This document shows positions 35,935 through 46,994 of a stretch of 64,000 nucleotides of DNA, piece by piece. Below the pieces are notes generated by a model. That model was not told the origin of the DNA. It did no database searches and saw nothing but the letters and a program-made list of their open reading frames with translations. Made by a program: the position numbers and the translations under genes. How positions within the stretch are numbered: position 1 is the first letter of the stretch; each line of letters begins with the position of its first letter. The stretch comes from Echinostoma caproni (Eukaryota > Platyhelminthes > Trematoda > Plagiorchiida > Echinostomatidae). The DNA lies in the NCBI GenBank assembly GCA_900618425.1, contig UZAN01040171.1, positions 1 to 64,000 on the forward strand, given 5' to 3'.

Positions 35935-36584
35935 TCAAATGCACCATGTTCGGTTCCCCACAGGTTTCACTGTTCTAACCGTAGCACAGCTTTGATTGTC
36001 TGAGAGTTGTGAGGTACTACTCATATCTTGAAGTAGGGTGTTTGGTGCACGCACGAGGATGTGCTCAATGGATTTNGTGACCCTTGTCCCTGACCCTAAT
36101 ATGGTCTGACTCACCTTGCTCTCTGACTGTCGTTTTGGGTTTTTCATCTGATCCGGAAATCCCCTGCCTCTTGAAAGTTTGCTAACCTTCAACTCTCGCA
36201 TAATGGTTAAAGTTTGAATTGAAACACAAATGGAGGTATCCAGAGTAAAGCGTACAGTTCTTGTGCATTTGGTTGATAAAATGAGCAATTTTCATGAGTT
36301 TGCGCAATCCAACAACTCGTTTGTCGAAAGGCCCCCTCTCTCAATCCCACTCCATTGCAGACAGTAATATTCAATCGATATTTACGTGTCGACCACCTCA
36401 TGTGGTTGGGCCAACCGACTTGACGAGAGAATGGTTTTGGCCAATGTAGCGAAACCTTTTGCTTCCGTTCGTATAATGCATAAACGTATTCCGATCGATA
36501 TGTTTGTTTCATAAACTTTCCAGCTTGCACGTCCAAAAACTGGGCTTTTCGAAAACAGACTGATCGATTTCGACTGGTCAGCAT
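35935..36584 (-). other. Open frames with a consensus splice donor
   Basis: Two overlapping minus-strand frames of 117 and 125 codons. On the minus strand, codons for QSESK are followed at about 36116 by GTGAGTCAG, a consensus donor (AAG|GTGAGT). A convincing acceptor and start are lacking, and an N at 36076 lies in the presumed intron. The composition is Lys/Arg/Ser-rich. Host exon or chance cannot be separated by eye. Confidence 0.25.
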
Positions 36585-36629
36585 AATGAAATATTACTGA
36601 TGAAGAAGGAGTAGTGAAGAGAATCAAGG

Positions 36630-37080
36630 AACTGAGTGCACTGAATAAATAATATATGTAAATGTTGCAACAAACACTTGATCTGTATACAAACCAAAGT
36701 TTACTGTGATGATCAACTAATATTCGCGAGTTTGTGCAAAAAATAATTCCAACCTAAATGCTATTTGTTCGCATATGATTTTTGGAATGGCCAAATACTC
36801 CGCAAATATATAAAGTACATAATATACATACCATCATTTCTTCCATTTGTCAAGAATAAAAACCGTTGAAATTGGTTAAATATAACGCTGTTAAGTTCAG
36901 GTTCCAGTAAAATATCACTATGCCCAACCAAATGGATGAATTCTTCGCTCATTGCACACCGGGATCATTTATCATCGCAGACAGTCACAGAGAAAAAGTG
37001 AAATACGGCATCGTAGATTCAATAGGAATGTGACGTAGAAGTTTGAAAATTTATATCATTTACGTAGGAATTCCAAAAGG
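36630..37080. other. Unrecognised sequence
   Basis: AT-rich, nothing recognised. It may contain the 3' end of the LINE that starts at 37090, but no tail could be defined. Confidence 0.4.
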
Positions 37081-37089
37081 TTTTCTCTA

Positions 37090-38560
37090 GTGGAAGCCTT
37101 TGGTATCCGAAGTCTCAAAAGATGTGAGATAACCGACAAATGGTAGGCAGTGATACGAGCATAAAAAGGTTTACAGCGACACATAGTTCCCGAAGTGGAT
37201 GCACATTGTTTAAGTTATAACTGTAATGAGTGAGTGATGTCTGATAGAAAATTAATGCAGAAGTTTCGCATGAGGTAAAATGTTTGTCAGCGATAAAGTG
37301 TAAATAGGGAGTACCGCTTGTGTGCCAAATAATTTTAATAGACTGGCATCGAATTGTGTAATTCTTAGCTCTAAAACCGGCAAGTTTAACTGGGGAGCAG
37401 CACAAAAAATGAGTAAGAACACAGGAATATACAAATAGCGTTAGTAAGTACAGTGTAACTTTCAAAGAACTCAAGCGGGAAATAAAGAAACACAATCGTC
37501 GAATCTTTTTAACGTAGAGTTTAAATGTGGAATCTAGATGAGATTTTGACAGATAGTAATACCGAGGTATGTCAGAAAACGTACTGAGAGGACAGGCTGG
37601 TTGTCGATATAGAGTACAGGACAATTCCTTTCAAAATAATGTAGCTGTTCTCTTTTGGCTAGTGAGAAGGTGATATCCTTACATTTAGAGGTATTCAGAT
37701 ATGCTTTAGAATACGAAGACCATAAGCTTAGGGCAGAGAAACTGGTTTCAAGCTATTAGCAGTGGAAAGCTATAATGACTTCATCAGCATACTCGATAAG
37801 AAGATCACCTGGTTCGGTGGGTAGGTCTCGCTGAACTGACCGGTAGCGAGTCTTAAATGTTTTCAAGAAACTTTGTGAAGTGTATTCTACCAGTAAAATA
37901 ATCTTGGAGCACATACAAGGTAGTACGGAGTAGAGACAGAAGCCTGCCGGCACAGGTAAAAGCATTACTATGGTCGAGAAAACACACGAAATGCTGAGCG
38001 GTGTACGTCTAGGGTTCACAAAACTGAGTTTACCAACTGCGCAAGGGCGTCTGCGGTAGAACGTTGTTTACGATAAGCGATTCGACTGTGATCTAACTCC
38101 CAGTGTTAGGAATAATGTTATTAAGCATACTTTTTTCGAAAGTTTCGCAAAACAGAAGTACAGGCAATTGGTTGCAATATGCTAGCTTCCCTTTTGGGGA
38201 TTGGCGTGAGGCGCACAGGTCTCCAACATTCGATATTTTTTGTTCCCCGAAGTAACGTTTGGAAATACCGGCAAGTGGCTCTACCCGATAACATGCATAT
38301 TCCTCAATAACGACTAGACACAGTCCATCAGGACCAGTGCAAAATGGAAGAAATCCACCTCAACCAAAGAGTCGTTGACATGAGGATGCAACCAAGATTC
38401 TTGCATAATAATTATCCCCAATGCATGGTATTTTTTCATCCTTATCAATTTAGTGAAGTGGCTCATTTTTCCAAATAGTAAATGAATGTTTGATGAGCAA
38501 ATAGCAGGGGTAGACATTTTCTGAAGTTTTGTGTTACTTGAGAAAACTTGTCAGCCTGCT
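37090..38560 (-). mobile_element. CR1/Jockey-type LINE, internally deleted
   Basis: On the minus strand, an endonuclease start (CSSNIHLLFGK..., then LGIIIMQESWLHPHVNDSLV) at 38515-38310 is followed without the rest of the endonuclease by RT fingers (CAPHANPQKG in a shifted frame, SNRLS*TTFYRRRPCAV) near 38250-38040. Motif A reads FLDHSNAFTCAG at about 37985, then RYRSVQRDLPTEPGDLLIEY and the palm box YADE at about 37785. A C-terminal domain follows (FLTYLGITICQNL near 37585). This appears to be a different subfamily from the 12 kb element: it lacks 21-bp repeats at its 3' end. Frameshifts and the missing endonuclease middle make it inactive. Confidence 0.8.
37115..38035 (-). pseudogene. LINE reverse transcriptase palm and thumb, broken
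   Basis: The frame at 38019-37756 contains an RT palm that ends in LLIEYADEVIIAF; the second Asp of YADD is Glu. A 169-codon frame at 37624-37115 continues the same domain out of frame: the neighbouring frame reads VLYIDNQPVLSVRFLTYLG at its start, which is the usual thumb block. Dense frameshifting implies an old copy. Confidence 0.78.
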
Positions 38561-38569
38561 CAGTATTTT

Positions 38570-39835
38570 CTGAGTAAATCTGACATAGACGGTCTACATC
38601 CTCTGTATCTATTTTTAACCTAACGGCTGAACTGATAAAAATTGTCACTCTTGCGCAATAACACATAAATTTTCAAATGATTTAAAGATTCCGGGGCGTA
38701 GGTACTCATAAAGGCGATGAAAGAAGTTTGCTCCAAACAATTAAATCCAATGTGTGATTTAAACATTGATAGATTATCCACGGGAGCAACAACATAGCAC
38801 TGCTGAATTTTGAAGGCCCCACCCAAGAAATCATCGGAACACATAGTTGTAGAAACGCACGGCGCTTGTACAGATACAGATACTTTTCGGGTTAACTTTG
38901 CAAATGTTCAAGTAATGTAGACATTTAAATAAAAAGAAACCACCGCTTGGTAAGATTAACCATAGGAATTCTGTGATGACAGTTTTCTTCTACAGCTACG
39001 CACACGTATTGAACACAAGACGAGTTGCACGTGGAAGACTATATTCCATCGAGTCCCCCAATTATGTGGTGTACTTGTTACATGCTTTTTCAATATGACT
39101 TTGGCGTATGCAAAAGTATCAGATATAAAATTATTCTCCGCTAATTTTTTGGGACCTATGGTGGCGAAGGTCTAAAAGCCAGCAGAAAATACATGGAACG
39201 CTTCCTTCACCGCATACCAAAGAGCTTCACATGACACATTGCATGTTTTAGTATTCTGCAAAATTATCGATTTATCTGAAAGTGTTTTATGGAAGAGGTT
39301 GCATACGGTTACTGTGCGTCCATCTCAGTAACCATTTCATATGTATTCAGCACATCTAATCCAATGAGGTGTGCAGTGAGGTTTTGTGCCCGGTTGGCAA
39401 TGTTTCATAGCCATCGAACTACCTGCGTCAGGAAAAATCTATTTCGGCTTCATTAGTCCTCTGATGAATATTTGCTTCCCATGATTAATTCAAATTCATC
39501 ATTCTACTTTGCTGCAGCAGTTTAAAACAACCAGTGGTGCAATACAACATTTACTTTGAAACAATTTTTAACTGCATCAGTGATATATAAGTTAAACAGA
39601 AAACGATTGTCTCTCTCTAAGATTCATTGTATGTGCACGTAAGTGGTATCATTTAGATACCCATTTTTATTAAAACAAGAGCTGCCACAAAAATAATGAG
39701 ATCCGGAACCTTTTTTCAGTATATATTAAAATGAATTTTATTAGATAAAAAGGGACTTGCCAGTGACCGAACTTTGTAGTACCGCGCAAATTACCAGCAT
39801 ACCTGATCCAAGTTCTCTCATACTGAACCAGGTAC
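38570..39835. other. Unrecognised sequence
   Basis: The part up to about 38845 may still be LINE 5' sequence (minus-strand frame 38620-38844), but no motif was recognised. The remainder shows nothing. Confidence 0.4.
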
Positions 39836-39837
39836 AT

Positions 39838-40175
39838 GGTGTGGTGGTGGCACAGTGATTTAGTCGCTGTCACCAGTGTGCGTTGGACCTTATGGTCCGA
39901 GGTTCGAACCTCCCCACCGCCACCCAACTTTGGTGGTAAACAGCTTTGCTGTCGTCCGGTTCAATACCACGCCTAACCTATCGGGGCCTTATGTGGTTCC
40001 CCACTCCCTAGGTTACCGGTTTCCACCACTAGAACAGATCCTCGTGACTAAGAGGCTTACTCCGTCTGCTGTTCATCACACTTCGGTGTGTAATGATAAA
40101 CAAATACCGGCTCCGAGAATGTACAAGTACCAGTTGCAAACAATACACTACCAGAGTACGGTTATCCAAGGAGAT
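39838..40175 (+). mobile_element. tRNA-derived SINE, family B
   Basis: The head reads GGTGTGGTGGTGGCACAG..., with the B box GAGGTTCGAACCTCCCC inside a good T-arm-like hairpin and CCACCGCCAC at its end. The body (CAGCTTTGCTGTCGTCC.GTT onward) aligns with the reverse complement of 53853-54031, including CAGATCCTC.TGAC.AAG, CGTCTGCTG.TCATCA and CGGTGTGT. The body lies immediately after the tRNA-like head. It is longer than family A and shares none of A's body. Confidence 0.8.
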
Positions 40176-40179
40176 TTAG

Positions 40180-43100
40180 TGATACGCGCAGAATAAAAAG
40201 GTTACCAGGGTGAGGTGTAGCAAAAATGATTATCTTGCAAACTTCTAAAAGCTTATTCAACGGCAATTTTCTGTGCATCTCATGTGGAACACATGTCAAT
40301 ATCGCAAAACGGTCTTGCGAATGCCCAAGCTTACTTGCTTGTCATTTGAAGCTGAAATAAGGCTCGAATGACAAATATGACTTTTTGGATGATATTCTGG
40401 TAATAAAATGTTACCTATGCTACCGCGGATCTGGATCCTTTGATGAGGCAGTAAACCGAAGCTATCAAACAGCTTCGTTTTCTGATGCTAGGATCAGTGT
40501 CCCAGAAAGAATCATTCAACATCATGATGCACCCACAGCAAACCTTTGCTGTAAATGTCCCGTCTTCACCTTGATTCCTTTAACCATATGTATATATATA
40601 TATATATGTTCGTCACAATAACCTCGTTTACAACACTCGGTGAATTTGTTTGGACGACTCTTGCAGATCCAGTCCATTGAAGAATCAATACTATGATTTG
40701 ATGATTTTTCCGTGGGTTAGATGCTAATAACCGCAACAAACGCAACTTCAGCGTTATCATTGAATATTTGACAATAAATAGTATATTCATGACTGGATGA
40801 TTTTCTCCTGAAAGCACACGACCGGTTTTGCGACTCTTGCCGCTTGTCATACATGTGTATCTTTTGCCTTTTTATTCATGTACTTGTACCCTATCCATCT
40901 GCACATTTCCGTTCACTGGGAGTTACAAATCCAATTCGCTAATAATGCGCTTGTTTGTTTTACGTCAGCAGTTGAGAAGAATAAACGAACTGTTACCATC
41001 GCGTGATTTAAGTCTTCCTTCGGTCTTGATGCGATGCATAAAGAAGATCCAGTCTTTCAAATTACATGTGTCACCGATTCATTCAAGTTTCGTATTTATT
41101 CCACAGTTACTTGTGAGTAGTGGTTTGGGCATAATGTTAGGGATTTAAAATGACCATCCTTCAAAGTTCGCCTTCATGCAATCATTCATTTAACCAGATA
41201 AGCTGCTCTTATTAGAACTTAACAGCAGTGCACAGCCACCGTCAAAAACTAACATCCAAGTTATGGGTGTTCTTTGAAGAGAGAACAAGTCAAAAACTTT
41301 CATCCGTCTGGATTAATTAAAAATGGATGAGCTACAATGAACATTATAATTTTACTTCGCATGCAAATCACACATACTGTAAGTAAGCGGTTCACGAAAT
41401 CGAAAACAACGTGACATGATATAACTGAGACGTTTGTTTAGCTTGTTCTTTATTCAAGGTCATGATAAATCTAAACAATAATGAGGTATAATTTAGCGGA
41501 AATGTTAATTCTGTATTGCTCTACAGTGTGGCTTGAATATTTATAATTGTTGCTATGTGAGTGCCATAGATAGTTCCCCAGCATGGCGGCAATCTGCTTT
41601 CAATAGATAATTTCATCAAGCCGTTTTTACCTCAAGTCAGGTTTATTATTGGAAAATATCACCTGGTTAAGTTCCAACGACAGCTTATGTAAGCATTCCT
41701 AGTGCAGAGGAAGCCGAATGTTGAACCGGAACACGTGTGTGTGAATGAACAGTGTTGGTTTCTTAATGAGTAATAATTCTTTTGATTAGAAACTAACACG
41801 CTACATTTGATTCATTTTGGGAGGCCTATTTTGCAGTTAGCGATTGTGCTATTGAAGAAAAATGCTGTCAGGCCCACATTACTTAATCAATTCAACATTT
41901 ACCACACTTTATGTGAAATTAAAACTGCCAACATATTTCGTTGGGACGATCAATGAGAAATAAGTTCTTGCTAGAGTAATGTTCCGATAATAGAGTTTTA
42001 CATGAGATAGACCGCATCACGTTTTGATATAGGAAATGAGGTGGCAATAACACCAGTTGATAACAGGGAGCTGAAGGTGCAACGAAGGTATGCAGCTACT
42101 ATTGTGGAAAATGAACTTTTGCCATAACCTGCACAAAATTGCACGTAAAAGTCACTCACCAGATAGAAAACAAAGAAGAAGCTTATTTCAGTTTACAAAA
42201 ACCAAACGTGGAATGAAAATCGTAATAGATTAATTTCACTTGGAGTAAACTGCAACAAAGAGTGAAAATTTATCATTTCAATTACAATGTTCACCAAAAC
42301 AGTCATGGAAACCAATCGAGATGCAGTTTGGTTGCGATAACCGATCTTAAGTTATGCAAATTATGGTCAAAATAATGCTTATATTCCAGAGGTTTATGAC
42401 TACAGTTTCGATGATTGTACTTTTAATTTAACCCGTTGTTGTTTTGAGGCCTTACAACTTTTTGTCTGCTCCAATGGGGTTGACAACATGACGATATAGT
42501 TTCTTGGTATTTCAGCAGTATGTATGTGAGCTGAAGCACAATTAGCTAGGTTAGTGAGTAAGTAGTCATATCAAAAGGTCTATAAGTTTCTTTGAAAACA
42601 CGTGCCACCAATCTGAGAAAAAAGCGATGCTATTTATTTTTGTTCTTTCTGAGTAGAATGATTGATATTTATTTTCCATCTATTCTTAGTCAAACATTTC
42701 TACTTCACCCTATTGATGCAACCAGAATACTGTTCATTTTTGTATTCCTACCAATGGAAGTCACACAGAGGTTTATCTGCAGTCTAATCTTTTGGAGAGC
42801 ATCAAATGAATCGCTGCCAAATCTCTTACGTTTCGACAACCTTCAACGTTGTGCGCTGTCCAAATTAGTCTAGACTTGTTGAAAAACGCGATTAATCGAT
42901 TTCAATCTAAACGTGTCATATTCGATGAACCGGAGATGATTTTTGGACATTATCCGATTTCGAAAAGATCCCCACTGCGGTAATGCGCCCGCTTGATTCT
43001 AGGCGAAAATACTTGATTTTCGTTTCCATAAGAAATGTCTTTCGCCATTAAACGACACGTTGTATACACGAGCCGTGTTTGGAGTTCACGATTCAGACAT

Positions 43101-44610
43101 GGCCAAGCAGTGCTCAGATGTCTGCAAAGTAATGCAACCGAAATGGTTCGAGGTTTGCATCTTTCGGTATGTTGTCTGGCTGAATACCGTTGATGTGATC
43201 GATGATAATTAAAAACCAAAATTGATTGATCGTGCCACAATTTGACTCCATCGGTTTTTAGTTGGATTTTCTCCAGGAAAGGATTTCAATTGCTTAGAAC
43301 TCATTTATGGTTTTCCAGATTATCTACATGGAGTTTTCATGACTTTTGGCATCGAAACGCTAGAGACTAATAGAAGTTTTCACCAGAAGCATCAGAGAAA
43401 AGCATCTCCATTTGTTTCTTCATTGTGTTGTTTAAACAAAACTTGTATCAGCAAGGAGCAAGATGATTCCTTTGTCATTCATGTAAATGATACGAATTTT
43501 CATCTGCGCGTATTTATTTTCGTCTATTCAAAATAACTGAAACTGATAACCGGACTTCTGGGGACCAACCTTTACACTGAGTTAAGTTTAAACCAGTATG
43601 TCCTATTTTATCCAAATATTTCTTTTGAGAACACTAAAAAGCTAACAAGCTCGTTTTTGGTGCTACCTCAACTGGCTAACTACTGCGCAATTTATAACAG
43701 ATTAAAACAGGTGGGGAGAGGAGACACATATCTGCGAAGGAAAAGAGAGTTTAAGGAGAGATGATGGAATTGAGATAATTGGTGTTTGTGAGTGTGTATA
43801 TCTGTTTGCGTGTGTGTGTGCGTGGAAAGTGAGAGATAGAGTGGTTGTGAATGGGTGGGTAAATAGTTGAAGGAAAAATGTTGCAACATGCAGCCAGTTC
43901 ATTTACCTTTCCTTTCCGCTGAATTAAAATAGATCAATATGTCTTACAGTAGTGAACAAAGGGGGAAAAAATAAAGATGAATGTGGTATGCAATTAATGG
44001 TTCCTTTGACTGAAGTGAATAGAGTTGGGTCGCTTTCAAGCCAGTGAGGATGTATAAGGGAATCACTTGTGCGCCCAAGATATTGCGGTTCGCATCAATT
44101 CAGGAAATGCCAACAATTTCCGGTTATATTTACGTGAGACTACAAAGAACGTTTCAGGCAGGTAAACCTGGCATCTGTATTAACACTGCGAATCCATCTA
44201 ACAAATGCAATTTTGAGTCGGAAAGTTAAAAAATGGCATGTATTTGACCACTGTCATCACATCAGCTTATTGTCTACTCTGCTTAAAAATCACTGTTACT
44301 CGCAAATAATAGTTGCTTGAAATGCGTGTTTATGAAATTGAGAAGCAGAATCTGGTTTGTTCTGGTATCAAAAAGATATGCGTAATATGTGGAGCATTGG
44401 TTGTGCCTCCCACTCCGTGCAATGAGCAGTTATGTTATGCAATATTATCATCCACTTCAATCAAAGATATTGAGCAGCGGCAATCCTGTGACACTGCAGT
44501 TCGTAATCTCGCGTAGCCATGCTGGATCAGTGAATCTGGTATCAGGCAGTCGTATTTTGTGAAGATGTGTGCTCAAAATCCGGCATATCAGTGTGCACAA
44601 TAATCAAGTG
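40180..44610. other. Unrecognised sequence with simple repeats
   Basis: TA-type tract at about 40588-40608 and a GT-rich tract at about 43785-43830. Short frames (40385-40621, 40828-41148, 42592-42873, 42950-43240, 44044-44229) have no recognised motif; those around 43692-43902 are produced by the GT-rich tract. Confidence 0.45.
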
Positions 44611-44614
44611 ATTT

Positions 44615-44775
44615 GGGGGAGACGGGATCACTTAGTGTTAAGGCGGCGGTCGTCAAACGCTAAAGGTCACCACCATATTGCCCCTGAGGGCGTGTGTTTG
44701 AATCCAGCCTGCCAACGCCGTCAGACTTTGCCGGTTTTATATATGTTATATGACGTGTGAAAAATAAACAGTTAA
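44615..44775 (+). mobile_element. Possible tRNA-derived SINE
   Basis: CTTAGTGTTAAGGC resembles an A box and GTGTTTGAATCCAGCC a B box. The segment ends in GTGTGAAAAATAAACAG, which could be a tail. No second copy was found in the window and no cloverleaf folds cleanly. Confidence 0.38.
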
Positions 44776-44779
44776 GCAG

Positions 44780-46170
44780 AAAAGATAAGCAGACCTGCCT
44801 TTCATCAGTGAATGAATGAAGCCTAACATACGTTTAATGTGCCCTTATTTGAGAGCACCAGGTTGGAAGATATAGATCAATTTGCAAAGGTTTTGACGTT
44901 TACCTGAACGGCTTTCTTCATTTGTAGATCTGGATGTTGTCAACACATGTACAACATTACGCATTTTTACAATGTTTTGTAACCAGAAATACTGACTGAA
45001 AACCCAACCACATGTTGGATGGAAAATTTAACAATAAGTTGAATGAGCACTGGTGCGGATCCATCAGAGTATGTTAAACTCAGCAGTGAACTCGTGTTCA
45101 TACTGTACAATTTTTCGGCACAGAAGGTCTCCTGGGAATAAACGTGCAAGAAAACGGAGGGTCTTTTATTAAATGTTTAGCCAAAATAGCGTATTAATTT
45201 TATCTGCGCTACATACAATGCACACCTTTGTGAAATAGGTCGTTTACAATTCATAGAATAGTGCATATTATGTACATGAGATCCAAGTGGTTAAAATATC
45301 CAGCTGTAACACATCAATAACGGTAAAGATCGGGCAATCTTGAATCACGGACGAACGAGAAAACGGTAGGAAAGATCCGTGCACTAGCAAACGAACGGGA
45401 ACCACGCAATGACGCCCAATAGTTTGCGCCCCCAAACCCCAAACGGGCAGAAAGAAGGAAGGCAAATCATCAGGCGAGGTAGTAAATTTGGCTCCACACA
45501 GAGGCGATTTGATTAGACAGCTCAGTTGTTTATATACATTTTCACGGACAGTGTTCAAAAAACTTTGGAAATGTGATCGAAAATCCCAAAGTTCTGGGAA
45601 GTGGAACAACCAAGGAAAAGCAGGATATGTCGTTTTATAGCGCGTAAATTTGGAAATATACGTTTCATAAACTTAACTAGAAAATTAGGCAAAAGGAATG
45701 GAAAAGAGTCATTTAGGAAGGGTAAACTAGGTTTTTTCCTATAGCATTCCACCGTTGATCACTTCGTCAGCTACTACTTTGCGCATGTCCTTCATCGTTT
45801 TTATCTGCATGACGTTCTGTTTGTGAGTGGTGGTAAATATCTTTGCTCATAGTCGACCCCAAAATTTTTACGCCGCTGTTTCCTCTTGTGAGTAGGATCG
45901 CTCTGCGAAATCCACGTTGAAAACGCTTGGGATAAGATGAATTTTACTGCAAGTTTTATTCTATTTACTGGTCTCTTTGAGTGTATGTTCACAGAGTTTA
46001 TCAATTGCGGCAAACTAATACTGCCAATAAAGCTGTTCAGGATTCAAATGCAAAACGTTGTTGATACACTCTTCATGGTTCGTTCGTAACATGATGCGAA
46101 TGACTCAGTCTAAAGAACATTTAATAAAAACAGCGGTGCTAATAAACGTGCTTTGTCAAGAGTGGTGTTT
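44780..46170. other. Unrecognised sequence
   Basis: The minus-strand frame 45268-45609 lies in a GC-richer patch with few stops, but no motif was recognised. Confidence 0.4.
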
Positions 46171-46181
46171 ATGTTGCACAG

Positions 46182-46421
46182 TTCAATGTATCTATATACT
46201 TGAGAAGGAATGATTCTCTGTCATCCGAACAGTTATCCACATTATACTATAAACAACATACCTTGGCGAAGAAAATAGCCTCGGATATCAATCACCGAAA
46301 AGAACACAAAACTGTTCATTATCTACAGTTCTATTTACAACGTACAGGTCTAATTGAAACTGAAGCAACGGGTCCTGATGAAACACGTGTGGATTTGTAT
46401 AAGCATCAGCATTTACACTGA
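46182..46421 (+). CDS. Candidate terminal exon
   Basis: A possible acceptor (TTGCACAG|TT, with CTAATAA upstream as a branch-like site) opens a frame of 79 codons to a TGA at 46419-46421. The peptide is hydrophilic, with LRRNDSLSSEQLSTLYYKQH, KKIASDINHRKEHK and a C-terminal DETRVDLYKHQHLH. AATAAA occurs about 20 bp after the stop (46442) and again near 46593, which would fit a short 3' UTR. I do not recognise the family. No upstream exon was identified. A chance frame is the main alternative. Confidence 0.35.
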   Translation, partial: FNVSIYLRRNDSLSSEQLSTLYYKQHTLAKKIASDINHRKEHKTVHYLQFYLQRTGLIETEATGPDETRVDLYKHQHLH

Positions 46422-46650
46422 AGTAAATTTTTTTTTCCAAGAATAAAAAACGATTCTTGATGAGTCTTTATAGCACTCATTTTCCTGATTCGTTTTTATT
46501 CAGCAGATGTAATGGTTCATATTTTAGCGGACACTTCCATTTCGTCAGTAGTGGTTTACCTAGACCATGATGAATTAAGAGCTAACTCAAGAGAATAAAA
46601 CAATGTTGTTTTACAGCAAATTAATATTGATAATAATTAAGTTGTATAGT

Positions 46651-46990
46651 TTATGTACACTGATAGTCCAATGGTCTGCCTTCGTTCTTTAGGACTTTTT
46701 GGAATCTTTTCGGCATTGAACACACCAACTTTGTTATGAAGTCGTTTTCTATTTGGTGCTCATATGGCACTTTGGCCTCCAATAACCTTTTTTTACATGT
46801 AGCACATTGACCTCTCTCTTCAAAACAGAAAATAGATTTTCAATCACATTGAGATCCGGGCTATTAAACATAGACTATCATTATTATGGAACCTTAGGTA
46901 ATTTCATTTCTTCAGGTTGTGAACGAATTTTATTTGGTTATTTGATAGAGTTGCTATAATGGATTATGTGTCCGATAAAATAGTGCCTCA
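46651..46990 (-). mobile_element. Tc1/mariner transposase C-terminal remnant
   Basis: On the minus strand SPDLNVIENLFSVLKREVN (about 46864-46808) is the signature around the last catalytic residue of Tc1/mariner DDE/D transposases. After a frameshift KLVCSMPKRFQKVLKNEGRP (about 46730-46670) matches the usual C-terminus, and a stop at 46651 closes it at the expected distance. Upstream sequence to about 46990 keeps only traces. No inverted terminal repeats or TA duplication could be placed. These cut-and-paste elements are common in invertebrates; this one is dead. Confidence 0.8.
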
Positions 46991-46994
46991 AAAA

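Noticed and set aside
43692..43902. Two overlapping His/Thr/Ser-rich minus-strand frames.
   Set aside because: Their composition comes from a GT-rich simple stretch.
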